Origin: Trichoderma breve
Lineage: Eukaryota > Ascomycota > Sordariomycetes > Hypocreales > Hypocreaceae
Direction of reading: 5' to 3'
Assembly (NCBI RefSeq): GCF_028502605.1
Contig: NC_079234.1
Location: 2,480,001 to 2,544,000 of the forward strand
Length of the DNA stretch: 64,000 bases
Positions within the stretch are counted from its first letter, which is position 1. The number at the start of each line of letters is the position of its first letter. A program made the position numbers and the translations under genes. The notes beneath the pieces are model-generated. The model saw only the letters and a list, made by a program, of their open reading frames with translations. It ran no database searches and was not told where the DNA came from. This document shows positions 12,064-22,655 of this stretch, in pieces.

Positions 12064-14221
12064 ATGAGGCTGATTAATACCGACACACTGGTGATTGAAG
12101 AATTTGGATTTGGCCAAATCCCAAACTATGCCATTCTGTCGCACAGATGGTATAATTACGAACTCAATTTACAAGATGTGCAGAACCGCATATGGGAAAA
12201 GCAGGGCTTCACGAATGAGAACAAGATAAAGGCTTTCGAAAAGATAAACCGATGCTGTATCAGGGCAAAATCTGACGCATTTCAATATGCTTGGATCGAC
12301 TCGTGCTGCATTGACAAGACAAGTAGCGCAGAACTATCAGAGGCAATCAACTCCATGTACCTTTGGTACTATAAGGCTGGCAGATGCTATGCATATCTCT
12401 CTGATGTGCAATCAATGGATACTTTTAAAGAGAGCGAATGGTTTACGAGGGGTTGAACCTTGCAAGAATTGCTTGCGCCTGCTGAAGTTTACTTTCTCGA
12501 CATGGACTGGAACGACCTAGGGACTAAGAAAAGTCTACAAGAAGCAATATCTGATCAAACGCGCATCCCCGTCAACATCTTATCCGGCGCTGATCTCGAA
12601 ACGGCTACTGTTGCGCAAAGGATGTCCTGGGCTTCTCAGAGGAAAACTACCAGGATTGAAGATCGTGCCTATTGTTTAATGGGCATATTTGGCATTAATA
12701 TGCCGTTACTCTATGGAGAAGGTGAACGAGCTTTTATTAGGCTTCAAGAGGAAATAATGAGGATTTCAAACGACCACAGTATATTTTGCTGGAAATCTTC
12801 AGACACCCGAGGCGGACTTCTAGCCACATCTCCAGATGCATTTAGCGAATCTGACAACATCATTCATTACAGCCCTTTCGGTGATTCCAGCGCCCCGCTC
12901 ACTGTGAGCAGCAAAGGAATACATCTCGAAGTCCGATTTATTGGCCTAGCTCGTGGAGGGATAGGGATGGTAATTCTTCATTGTGCAGAGAGGGATAAAG
13001 CAACCAAGCCTGTCGCCATCTTTGTGAAAGATACGACTTTAACGATGGAGCTTTTTAAACGAGCTCGGAGTGAAAGGTTTGAATGCGTTGACCTCCACAA
13101 GTTGAGAAGATGGCAATATCCGGTGAGAAGGATATGTATACGAATGGGGCGCATGGCGCCTATGGGCCGATCCGAAGGTTCTAGAAAACAGAACAACATC
13201 GATGAAAGCATTTACGGCAGGAACTGGCTCTCATCAGTGATGAACGCCCAGATTACTAACGAATTATTCCGCGTAGCGAAAGCTGGGGACCAAGATACTG
13301 TATGGCTGTGGCTCACCCGAAGCGATGTTACGGCCGACTTGGCAGATGCCCAAAGACGGACAGTGCTATGGCATGCGGTGATGGGCCGTCACAAAGCGCT
13401 TGTGAAGACGCTGCTAGCTCGAAGCGACGTCAATGCGGATTTCCAGGACAATCTGGGTCAGACGCCACTTTCATGGGCCGCCCAGCATGGGCACGAGGCC
13501 ATTGTCAAGCTGTTGCTCGAGAAGGAAGTCGACATCGAAGCAAGATATGCTAATCAGACGCCGCTTATGTGGGCTGTTGTGAACAAGCATGAGATCGTTA
13601 TTAAGATGCTGGTTGAGAATGGCGCAGAAATCGAGGCGACAAATAATAATGGGTGGACGCCGCTTTCATTAGCTGCTGTTCACGGGCATGAGGCTATCGT
13701 TAAGCTGTTGCTTGAAAGTGGTGCTGATATTGAGACGAAAGACATGTCGAACGAGAGGACGCCGCTTATATTGGCTGTTTTAAATGGACATGAGGCCATT
13801 GCTAGGCTGCTGCTTAAGAATGGCGCTGATATCGAGACAAGAGATCATCATGGGCAGACGCCACTTTTATTGACTGCTGGGAAGGGGTATAAGGCTGCTG
13901 TTAGGCTGCTGCTTGAAAATGGTGCTAATATCGAGGCAAGAGATGGAGATGAGTCGACACCGCTTTCGTTAGCTGTGAAGAAGGGGCATGAGGCTATTGT
14001 TAAGCTGCTGCTCGAGAATGGTGCTGATATTGAGGCGAAAGACAAAAACGGGCTGACGCCGCTTTTATCAGCTGGTGCACGGAAGAATGAAAGTGTTATT
14101 AAGCTGCTGCTCGAGAATGGGTACTAATGTTGAGGTAAAATACAGAAGCGAGGAGACGCTGCGTTCGTGGGCCAGAAGCAGACACGAAAGGCGCACCGCC
14201 AAGCTGCTTAAGAAATTCTGA
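12064..14221 (+). pseudogene. HET-domain / ankyrin-repeat gene with one nonsense codon and one frameshift
   Basis: The frame opens at ATG 12064 with MRLINTDTLVIEEF, the standard start of HET-domain proteins. The HET domain follows (YAILSHRW, then FQYAWIDSCCIDK, then YKAGRCYAYLSDV). At 12454-12456 a TGA replaces the codon expected for Trp in the invariant RGWTLQELLAP motif; the same frame resumes at once with TLQELLAPAEVYFLDMDW. From about 13,250 there are about nine ankyrin repeats (units such as GQTPLSWAAQHGHEAIVKLL). A GGG run at 14119-14121, where the pattern predicts GG, shifts the frame and ends it at TAA 14125-14127; the original frame would continue about 31 codons to TGA 14219-14221. 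HET proteins trigger heterokaryon-incompatibility cell death. Codon use favours A/T third positions, unlike the flanking genes. Sequencing error at either site is possible, but two independent lesions favour a decaying accessory gene. Confidence 0.85.
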
Positions 14222-14531
14222 CAGTATAAGAGCATAAATATGAGCCGTTTTACAATCATACATCTTGGTATATTTTCGCATGCGGTAGCCATGAAGTTTG
14301 GCGTCCTCCAATGCTTTTCTTATTGCCCACTGATATTCACATTCAAACATGTATTGCTCGTGGCAGTTTTTGAACGTGTGGTCATGAAATATTTGTCCTC
14401 GCAAGGCATATCAATAATAGCACATAATATACAATCGCGCAGAGCTACAACACGTTGCTTGCTGCCGGCGCATATACATAGCTTCGTGTCATTCCCCCCT
14501 TCATCACGGCATCCATTAGGCTGCTTTAAAA
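14222..14531. other. Convergent spacer between HET-ankyrin pseudogene and RML2
   Basis: This 310-bp spacer separates two 3' ends. No gene or repeat is recognised; it likely contains the RML2 3' untranslated region. Confidence 0.45.
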
Positions 14532-15790
14532 TCACTCCTTGGACGACCTCTTGTCTCTCCGCTTGCCGTGGTTGCGTGGCCGGGGCGTCACAACCCACTT
14601 GTTGATGTTGTGCGTACGGCGAGTCTTGTAACCGCTCTTGGTCTATAGTGATATTCCTATTAGTTTCCCCCCATGTATTGTAAAGTAGAGAATGAAATTT
14701 GAGACTTACCGGTCGGCCCCACGGCGTCACAGGATGACGATTACCCTTTGACTTTCCTCGACCACCACCGTGAGGGTGGTCAACTATCGACAACTGTTAG
14801 TTACTTGTACAAATAGCAAGATATGGGCAAATTACCTTTGTTCATGGCAACACCACGGACGGTAGGTCGAATACCCAACCACCGGCTTCGACCAGCCTTG
14901 CCGAGTTGGCGATAGTGGTGGTGGATATTGCTGGCAACTCCAATGGTGGCGCAAGCATCTTTGCTCACACGGCGGACCTCGCCGCTCTGAAGCCGGATCT
15001 CGACGTACTTTCCAGTCATAATCTTTGTGCCGTCATCCTTTGTCTCTTCGTTCTTGTTTACCACTGTGGCAGAAGTACCCGCACTCCGACAGAACACGGC
15101 GCCTCTTTTTGCAGCGGAGCCAACGCAGAAGACTGTCGTGCCAACGGGAATCATGTGCATTGGCAAACAGTTTCCTCGAAAGGCAGTCTTGGCGGCAAGA
15201 ATACCGGGATCGATAACACCACCCATGCTGTCGAGGAGATCCTGTGGGATACCGGCGCGGTAGCTGTGGACAATGTCGCCGGCTCTCAGTCCATCGGCAG
15301 CAATGATGTATGATTTTTGTCCGGTGGCTTGCTCTGTGACCAGAGCGATATGGGCACTACGTCCAGGGTCATATTCGATCCGCTCGACCAGATGCGGTCC
15401 GGGGCGCCATCGTATAAAGTCGACTGTGCGTATTCTCCTCTTGGCACCACCTCCTCGGTGCCTGACAGTGATTCTACCATACACATTTCGTCCACCCTTG
15501 CCCTGGCCCTTTTTCGGAATTGTCAGAGGGAGGAATGGCCGTCCCTTCCAGAGGTGGTCGTTTATAGGTCGCCGCAAGTGTCGAACACCGGGAGTCCTGG
15601 GCTTGTAGGTGCGCAACATTACGGATTGGTTCGAAGGCCTATCGATGCTGGCCGGCGTCTCACTGGCTCGGCCGGCATTGCTGCTGGTCCTCGCCTTGGT
15701 GGCATAAGCCCTCAATGAGAGATTGTTGAAGGCAGCGAGGAGGCTACGGCTACGAAGAGCCGGGGCAATAGACATCCTTGGCTGCAACAT
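14532..15790 (-). CDS. RML2: Mitochondrial ribosomal protein L2 (uL2m)
   Basis: Three minus-strand exons, 15790-14836, 14783-14710 and 14642-14532, encode 379 aa. The first about 40 residues are Arg/Ser/Ala-rich ([20 protein letters not shown]), a mitochondrial presequence. The L2 core follows: [17 protein letters not shown], the [14 protein letters not shown] segment, and the peptidyl-transferase-proximal signature [15 protein letters not shown]...PVTPWGRP, reconstructed across intron 1. Intron 1 (14835-14784) must use acceptor GATAG; the nearer AACAG at 14794 would bring an early stop. Intron 2 is 14709-14643. The C-terminus [20 protein letters not shown] ends basic, as in yeast Rml2. The protein binds 23S-type rRNA in the mitochondrial large subunit. 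A second Met at codon 6 is an alternative start. Confidence 0.95.
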
Positions 15791-17417
15791 GTTGATCCTG
15801 TAATTGGCCTGGCAAAGAAAGAAAGTATAGGTTTGGTATCGAGGGGAATGGTGATTTCCTATTCTGATCGTTTATGACATTCGTGGTGGGGGGGCTTGTC
15901 AGTGCTTGAAATTCTCACAGCCCAGTAATTGGCCCAGAGCAGCCTCTTCAAACGAGAGCTGGAATGCACTGGGAGCTGGACAAGACGATGCCCAACGGCT
16001 CACAAAGTCTGCAAGCGCCGTGCCGGTCGTTGTCGAGCAGTTCGGCCTTGCTGTCGCAATCGAACGACTTCTGGCGGCTTGTCTTTTCGGCGTCCCACGT
16101 TGAAATTTCAACGGAGCTCTGAAAAACGTTGTGCCGATTGCTGCATTGAACCCCGGGCACAGAGCTGTGCAATTACCTAATCAGACCTGGCAAACTTAAG
16201 TACGTAGTGACTTGCAGTAGTCAGCAAGAGGGCATTGAGTTTTCGAGCTTACTAACCTAGGTAGGTTAGTAGGGCGCGACCAGCCACAGCGAGGCTCAGT
16301 TCCACACGAGCATCTGCCAGGCATCCAGCCACTGCAAAAAAGCTCGCGCGATCGCGTCCAGCCAATCAAGCCCCCGTTGCCCTGCGGTTGCTACTGTTGA
16401 CATTGGCCTTTTCCAGCCTCTACCCCCCCGGCCCCGCGAGATTCCGCCAAACGGCGCGTTGTGAGTCGTCGATTTGGCCTCCACTCGTCGCCCGCCCGCT
16501 TCTGGCTGGTACTCGTGCAATACCCGACAGGATACCTTTCTGGAAGCTGTCTCTTAGTCTTGTTTTTTTCTCTCTCTACGGAGTGCAGTATCGTATCCCA
16601 CCGTATCGTATCGACACACATCCTCTCTCTCCCTCTCCCTGTATCGGCATCCTAGTCCACTCGTTGAGCCTCGACCCGGCGTCAATCGGCCTGACCAGCA
16701 TAGCATCTCTTCACCGGCCTGGCAGGCAGTAAAAGCTTTCTTCACCGCTGTCCCGAAGCGATATCAACAGCTGGCCCTCACCTCACCTCAACGCATGACT
16801 ACAGCACTCGCATAACATTCCCTCCTCTCTTTGTTCCCTAGCCCTGGCTAGCTTCATACACAAAAAGTTGCATTGTCATAGGCTCTAGGCTTTTTTTTCT
16901 GCCTTAGCCCCCATCATTCTTCTCCCCTGCCTGGCAACGCTGCCTTCAATCAAACCAAATCGCGAGCCGCGCCAACTCTGTCGAGGTACGTACCCCATCC
17001 GCGCCGGCCCACTCCGCGCTCCCTGTGCGTTTCTCCTCAAAACACACCTCGCCCTCACCACTATCCTCTTTCATAAACACTTTGCATCATCTCCAATCGT
17101 GCTTGTTGATACCCCCTCCGACTGCCTGTCCTTTACTCTTACCCATAGTCACTCTACTTGGCATCGAGCCTGTTCAATTCAAATACCCTTAGCCCAGTCA
17201 TTGACTCTATCTCGCAGCATTCCTGCCACACTAGGCGTGTCGGTTCTTTAATTTAACCTCGCCATCTGGAGGTCAGTAACATTCCGACCCCCTTGTCTTC
17301 AGATGAGTGTCTCAGGAGAGCTTCTGGCAACTCCCTTGAGTTGAATCAAATTATCTTCATCGTCTGCACGCTTTCAATTTTTACTCTTCTCGACGCGTTC
17401 TGTTCGGCTGAGCTGAC
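15791..17417. promoter_or_regulatory. Divergent promoter region between RML2 and cyclin B, with long cyclin leader
   Basis: This 1.6-kb region separates the starts of RML2 (minus) and the B-type cyclin (plus). From about 16,400 to 17,400 the plus strand is strongly C/T-rich, as expected for a long fungal 5' leader. A perfect 9-bp inverted repeat (ACTAACCTA-GG-TAGGTTAGT) lies at 16251-16270, and a CCAAT-type sequence (GCCAATC) near 16361-16367. A possible leader intron donor (GAG|GTACGT) lies at about 16986, but no acceptor was chosen. Roles are inferred from position only. Confidence 0.45.
16251..16270. promoter_or_regulatory. 20-bp inverted repeat in RML2/cyclin B promoter
   Basis: ACTAACCTA and its exact reverse complement TAGGTTAGT are separated by GG. 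It could bind a dimeric regulator or be a chance feature; no factor is assigned. Confidence 0.4.
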
Positions 17418-17495
17418 ATGTCGGGGCAAACAATGTTAGGCTTCGAAGCTATTAACACCACCACTAGTTCTTCATCTCAGTTCATATTTTCGAAT

Positions 17496-19180
17496 ATGCC
17501 TCCTGTGAGTATACCTTGCCATCAACGCAGAGCTCATTTTGCAGCGAAGGAGTGCTGACGCGATGCTCAGGGACGACCCCGTACCCGCGTTATCTCTAAC
17601 GAGAATGACGAGAACAGCACCACAACGCGTATGACCAGGGCCAAGGCGGCGGCTCTTGGCGTAGACGATTCAGCACCTCCCTCCAAAGTTGGCCTTCAAA
17701 CGAAGAAGGCAGCTGTCAGCACCACCACTGCCAACGGACTTAGGAAACGCGCTGCACTTGGCGATGTCAGCAATGTCAGCAAAACGGATGCCGCTGAGGG
17801 AAAGAAGGCTGCGGCCAAGGGTCTGGTGTCCAAGGCTGCTCAGCCTACAGGCATTCAAAAGAGCACTCGCCCTACCGCCGGTCGGACAGCATTGAGTAGC
17901 AAGGAAGTCAAGAAGCCAGAAATCAAGAAGTCGGGAGCTGGCACAATCCCACCCAAGAGAAAGGTTCCGGCAGCTGCACCTAAGGAAGAAGTTGTACGCG
18001 AGGCTGTGGAGCCCGCCCGCAAGAAGGCACATCTGGATGCTGAGAAGCGTGCTCGCTCTGAAGTTGTTGAGTCTGAGAATAAGGCTCCTCAGGCTACATC
18101 CTCTAAAGCTGCCCCCATCAAGGCCGCTCCAGTCAAGGCCGCTCCCGTCAAAGCTTCACAACCAGATCCCGAGGAGTTGGCAAAAGCCGAGCTGATTGCT
18201 AACATCAAGAGTCTCGATGAGGAGGACTTGGATGACCCTCTCATGGTTGCCGAATATGCGAATGATATTTTCGACTACTTGAGAGACCTCGAGGTTCAAT
18301 CGATTCCCAACTCTGATTACATGTCTCACCAGGACGACCTCGAGTGGAAGACGCGAGGAATTCTTATTGATTGGCTTATTGAGGTTCACACTCGGTTCCA
18401 TCTACTTCCCGAAACTCTGTTCCTGGCCGTCAACATCATCGATCGGTTCCTCTCCGAAAAGGTTGTCCAGCTCGACCGCCTCCAGCTCGTCGGTATCACC
18501 GCCATGTTCATCGCCTCCAAATACGAAGAGGTCCTGTCGCCTCACGTGGAGAACTTCAAGAAGATTGCCGATGACGGTTTCAGCGAGGCTGAGATTTTGA
18601 GTGCGGAGCGTTTCATTCTTAGCACCCTTAACTATGATCTCAGCTATCCCAACCCTATGAACTTCCTTCGCCGAGTCTCAAAAGCGGACAACTATGACAT
18701 CCAGTCACGTACCATTGGCAAGTATCTTACGGAGATTAGCTTGCTGGACCACCGATTCATGGCGTACCGCCCCAGCCATGTTGCTGCTGCTTCCATGTAT
18801 CTGGCGCGACTCATGCTTGACCGTGGCGAGTGGGTACGTACAATCAATCAGTTCCACTCTATCAATAGTACTAGCTAACAGGTTCGATGACAGGATGCAA
18901 CTATTGCGTATTATGCAGGTTACACAGAGGAGGAGGTTGAGCCTGTTGTCAACCTCATGGTTGATTACCTGGCGCGACCCCCCATTCACGAAGCATTCTT
19001 CAAGAAGTATGCTAGTAAGAAATTCCTCAAAGGTATTTTATCCATCCATTCATGACGGTGTCTCTTATCTCGTCGCTAACACCTACTGCAGCTTCTATTC
19101 TTTCCCGCCAATGGGCCAAGAAGAACGCGCCATTATTCGGCATCGAGGATCTTCATCTGTCTTTGGACCAAATTTCATGA
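17496..19180 (+). CDS. nimE: B-type mitotic cyclin
   Basis: Exons 17496-17504, 17571-18833, 18894-19032 and 19092-19180 give 499 aa from MPPGRPRTRVISNENDEN. Two upstream in-frame ATGs (17418 and 17433) could add 26 or 21 residues; I prefer 17496 because MPP-x-RP resembles fungal mitotic cyclin starts. A canonical destruction box RAALGDVSN (residues 63-71) marks the protein for APC/C-dependent degradation. A Lys/Ala/Pro-rich linker with tandem KAAPV units (about 181-200) precedes the cyclin box: RGILIDWLIEVHTRFHLLPETL, then FIASKYEEVLSPHVENF. The second cyclin fold ends KKNAPLFGIEDLHLSLDQIS. The protein activates Cdk1 for mitotic entry. Introns are 17505-17570, 18834-18893 and 19033-19091. The symbol is the Aspergillus name for the B cyclin; paralogues were not compared. 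Confidence 0.92.
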
Positions 19181-20470
19181 TTATGACGACACTGGCTGTC
19201 ACTCGCATTGTTTCCCCCCAACTTTGGCGTCTTGAATTACTGCGAGTTCCGTTCAGAGTTGGGATACGAACACTATTCGTTGGACTCTATCACGACTTAA
19301 TTGCTCAACGAAAGTGAACACGACCACGCCATAATATGTCGCTTTATTTGCATACTGCGTTAGGGCCTGTTGGGCCCTGCATCGTTATGAGCGGCTATGA
19401 AGCATTTGGTCTGGGAGCCGTATTATTTCGGCTACATTGCATCACCATTCTCATTGTTTGATATCTAGCAGGTTATGTCTGCAATTGTCTGGTTTTCAAT
19501 ATTTCAGCATGGAAATCCCGTTTCGCGCTTCTTTTTTTGTTTTTTTGATACAGGCAGGCGCCTTGGAGTCTTGGGCGATGGAAAGGAAAGGTATCGGTTT
19601 GCCAATCTTGGAGTCGGCTTGTTGTGGTGGCCCCGGTAACGAGTGACCAAACATTTGGAGAAGGAGCTGGCCGCTGCATCTGATGCTCTTTGAAGCTGCG
19701 CTTCGTTCCAGTTGGACGAGCTTTGATGAGCTGTGGCCATTGAGAGGAATCAGGAAACTCGTCCCTCAGCCGGCAAAGGCTGAGGTAGAAAAAGTGTACA
19801 CATATCACGATTGGTTTATGGAAGGGGCTTTCAAATCGGAATGACAATTGAATTGTATGAGTCTTAGAGAGAGTTTTCTGTCGGCGTTTTGTTTTATGCA
19901 TCTTCATTCTCGTGCTTTGAGCTTTCTCTTGTTTGATGTGTTGTCGCGATAATGCATTTGTTTTGCCATTCTATTTACGAGCCCCCGTATGGACGAATTT
20001 TACCCACAGCTTAATCACAGTTAACGAGAATAATAATAATGAAAGTTTTGATCATGCAGACTATTTTGAAAAGGAGCAGAAGTGATGTTAATGGACGATG
20101 TTTTTACAAGACGTTTGCCCAAGCTCTAGTAGCGAGATTTGTTACTGCGCCACAAGTGTGAACTAGCCACACGTCTCACTAGTGGCTGTCTTTCGCCGCC
20201 TTCAGCCTGGCCTAGCCTTTTACACCATCCATCATCAACGACGTGCATATTCGAATGATCATTCCCATCGGCCACATCTCTGAAAGAGATTCATTCGAAG
20301 TTGTTAGGGCATATATAAGACTGTTATCTTACTCAATTGGCCTCTAGACGCGTAATCGAGGCATCTATTGCTTCCGATTGTCACACCTCTACGAGTGAGA
20401 GGACACAGACTCACGCGCAGCCTCCTTGATTCGGTCAGAGAAGGGCTGAACTGAGCTGCACCGAGCGGCC
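19181..20470. other. Spacer between cyclin B and TEX1
   Basis: This 1.3-kb same-direction spacer holds the cyclin 3' end and the TEX1 promoter. A 144-codon minus-strand open frame (19473-19907) has no recognisable features and overlaps the likely cyclin 3' untranslated region. Nothing else is seen. Confidence 0.45.
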
Positions 20471-21875
20471 ATGGCGCCGATTCTCAGACCTCGGATGAGC
20501 CTGTCAAAGGACAGGTTCCCAACCTACTTTAACAATTTGAGGAGTCAGCCATATACTGATCCGAATTCATCACGGGCAGCCGGCCCATTGAAGTAAGCGG
20601 TGTTTCAATGGCTTGTTTGAGATGCAAGATCTGACACGGTGCACAGTTTGAGATCGATTGCATGGAATCCCCCTGGAACTCTGGTTGCCACCGGTTCAGC
20701 AGATAGGACCTTGCGAGTCTGTAAGTAGGCGTGGCTGAAGTGGAAAGAAGAAAAAAAGGCCAAGCAAAAAGAAGACGGAAAGATTGACACGTGTTGTAGG
20801 GAATCCAGAAAAACCCAACGTCAAATTTTCAACGGAGCTCAAAGGTCACCAGGCAGGCATTGAAAAAGTTGCCTTTAATCCTACAAAAGATGCTGAGCTG
20901 TGCAGCTTAAGCAGTGACGGAGTGGTACGATTTTGGGATGTAAGGACTAAGGCTTGCTTCAACGAAGTTACAGGGCTAGGTGACGCGATGACGCTCGTTT
21001 GGGCCCCAGATGGGCAGACACTGCTCGTCGGAAACAGGGTATGTCCTCGTCTCTTTCTCCTATTACGTTGATCATGCTTGTTCAGGAATGGCTCACCGTT
21101 TCAAGTCGGATAACATCTTTGTTCTATCACCAACACAATCGACGCCTCTGGCCTCACACCAGCAGACGGTGCAAACGAATCAAATTGCCTTTTGCTGGAG
21201 CGGGAAGAAGATATTTGTCACGACGTCAGAAGGGCAAATTAGGATACTATCATATCCCGAGTTTGAGCCGGTACTGCGTCTAGGAGACGGCGACGATGCC
21301 GCCGAGTTCACTCTCAAGGGTCATACCGCTTCATGCCTGACCGCCGAGCTGCAGCCCATGGGCCGCTATCTCGCCACGGGAGGAGCAAACTCCATTATAG
21401 CGCTATGGGATACCACAGACTGGCTGTGCCAGAGGACGATCACAAGGATGACGGGCCCCGTGAGGAGTATAAGTGAGTTAAGTCCGAAGGCTGTGACCGT
21501 GCTTGACAGGGCTCGTTGGAAGCTAACGACTATGCACCCACGCAGGTTTCACATTTGATGGCAGCTACGTCGTCGGTGGCAGTGACGAAGGTAAGTCAGC
21601 GACTTGGAAGGCCGCGGTTATCTGTCTCGGATGACAATAGCGGCCCGACTCAATGGCCTCTGTATTGGCTGGCCAAGTTCCGGACGCTCTGCTGATCCAT
21701 CAACCTAATAGGCAACGGACTGGAAGTAACGCACGTCGAGACGGGGGAGCACGTCCACACGTTCAAGACGGCCGGATCATGTCCAGTGGTGGCTTGGGCG
21801 CCGACCCGCTACTGTTTGGCGTATAGCGATCTTGGTGTCCTGCGAATTGTGGGGGTAGATCTCGACAGAAAGTAA
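20471..21875 (+). CDS. TEX1: THO/TREX complex WD40 subunit (TEX1/THOC3-like)
   Basis: Six exons are proposed: 20471-20592, 20647-20720, 20800-21038, 21106-21472, 21546-21590 and 21712-21875, encoding 336 aa. The start gives MAPILRPRMSLSKDRFPTYF. Seven WD40-like blades fill the protein: LRSIAWNPPGTLVATGSADR, KGHQAGIEKVAFNPTKDAEL, LVWAPDGQTLLVGNRSDNIF (across intron 3), IAFCWSGKKIFVTTSEGQIR, LKGHTASCLTAELQPMGRYL, then SFTFDGSYVVGGSDEGNGLE and VAWAPTRYCLAYSD. This order and length match THOC3/TEX1. In the family it is part of the THO complex, which couples transcription to mRNP assembly and export. Intron 3 (21039-21105) uses acceptor CAAG; the nearer TTCAG at 21085 would shift the frame. The gene has short exons and five introns. 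Confidence 0.88.
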
Positions 21876-22641
21876 GCTGCCAGCGCCGGAGGAGGAGGGG
21901 GGCATAGCCTTGTTGTCGTCTTTCCCTTTTTTCTCCTTCTTCTGGTCTTACGCCCATATTTTTTTCTCCGACACTTGGGTATACGGGAACAGGCGAGGTG
22001 AGCTAGAGCCACATTGGGTATACATGGCATGGCACGGAGTCGTCGGCAGAAGGTTGCGTATCTCCAGCATGTTGTCTAGCTAGCATGTGGCACTACCCAG
22101 GGCATTTGTGTTGAGCCGGATAAAGTATCCCGATGGTGTGGAAAAGGTCGCGCATTTTCCGCTCCCCCAGTAAGCAAGGCATGTATGTAATACGCCGGGT
22201 AAAGGCTAAGACTGGGAAGTGATTCGACGCAACGGCCAGCGGCTGCATGCTTGGGAGAAGTTGCAAGAGTTGGCAGCCGATTTGCCACTAGGCTGTGAAA
22301 CAGCACGTGGGTTGAGACAAGGAGCTTACTTGGAATGAGGACCGGGATTGGAGGGATAAGGGCATATTTTGTTTTATGACTTTTATTAATTCGTTTTATT
22401 CAATTTCATCTTTTACTTGTTGAGAGGAATCTTTCGTTGTCTTTGATAAGAGGCTTGATAGACTCCTTGCCCAAATGGGCGTTCCTGTGGCAGACTGGCA
22501 ACCATCTAGTAGTATCAAGATAGCCTGAAGCCACGCGAGCTCTCTACTCCCACAGACCCCAAAATCCTCCAACGTTCCAGCACTCAAACTAGAACGGCTT
22601 CGGAAATGTGTGTGTAACCCATCTCGAAATGGGTAAAGGGT

Positions 22642-22655
22642 ACGGAGTACTCCGT
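22642..22655. repeat. 14-bp perfect palindrome containing the TACGGAGTA word
   Basis: ACGGAGTACTCCGT equals its own reverse complement. It fuses two overlapping copies of the recurrent TACGGAGTA/TACTCCGTA family. A similar CGGAGTACTCCG palindrome lies at 54809-54820. Confidence 0.6.

Noticed and set aside
12454..12456. RIP mutation as the cause of the HET nonsense codon
   Set aside because: On the complement the change is C to T followed by C, not the CpA context favoured by repeat-induced point mutation, and the region lacks dense transitions.
14784..14800. Nearer acceptor AACAG for RML2 intron 1
   Set aside because: Splicing there gives a stop after a few codons, whereas GATAG restores the VDHPHGGG signature.
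21039..21085. Nearer acceptor TTCAG for TEX1 intron 3
   Set aside because: It shifts the frame; the CAAG acceptor at 21105 gives a continuous WD40 blade.
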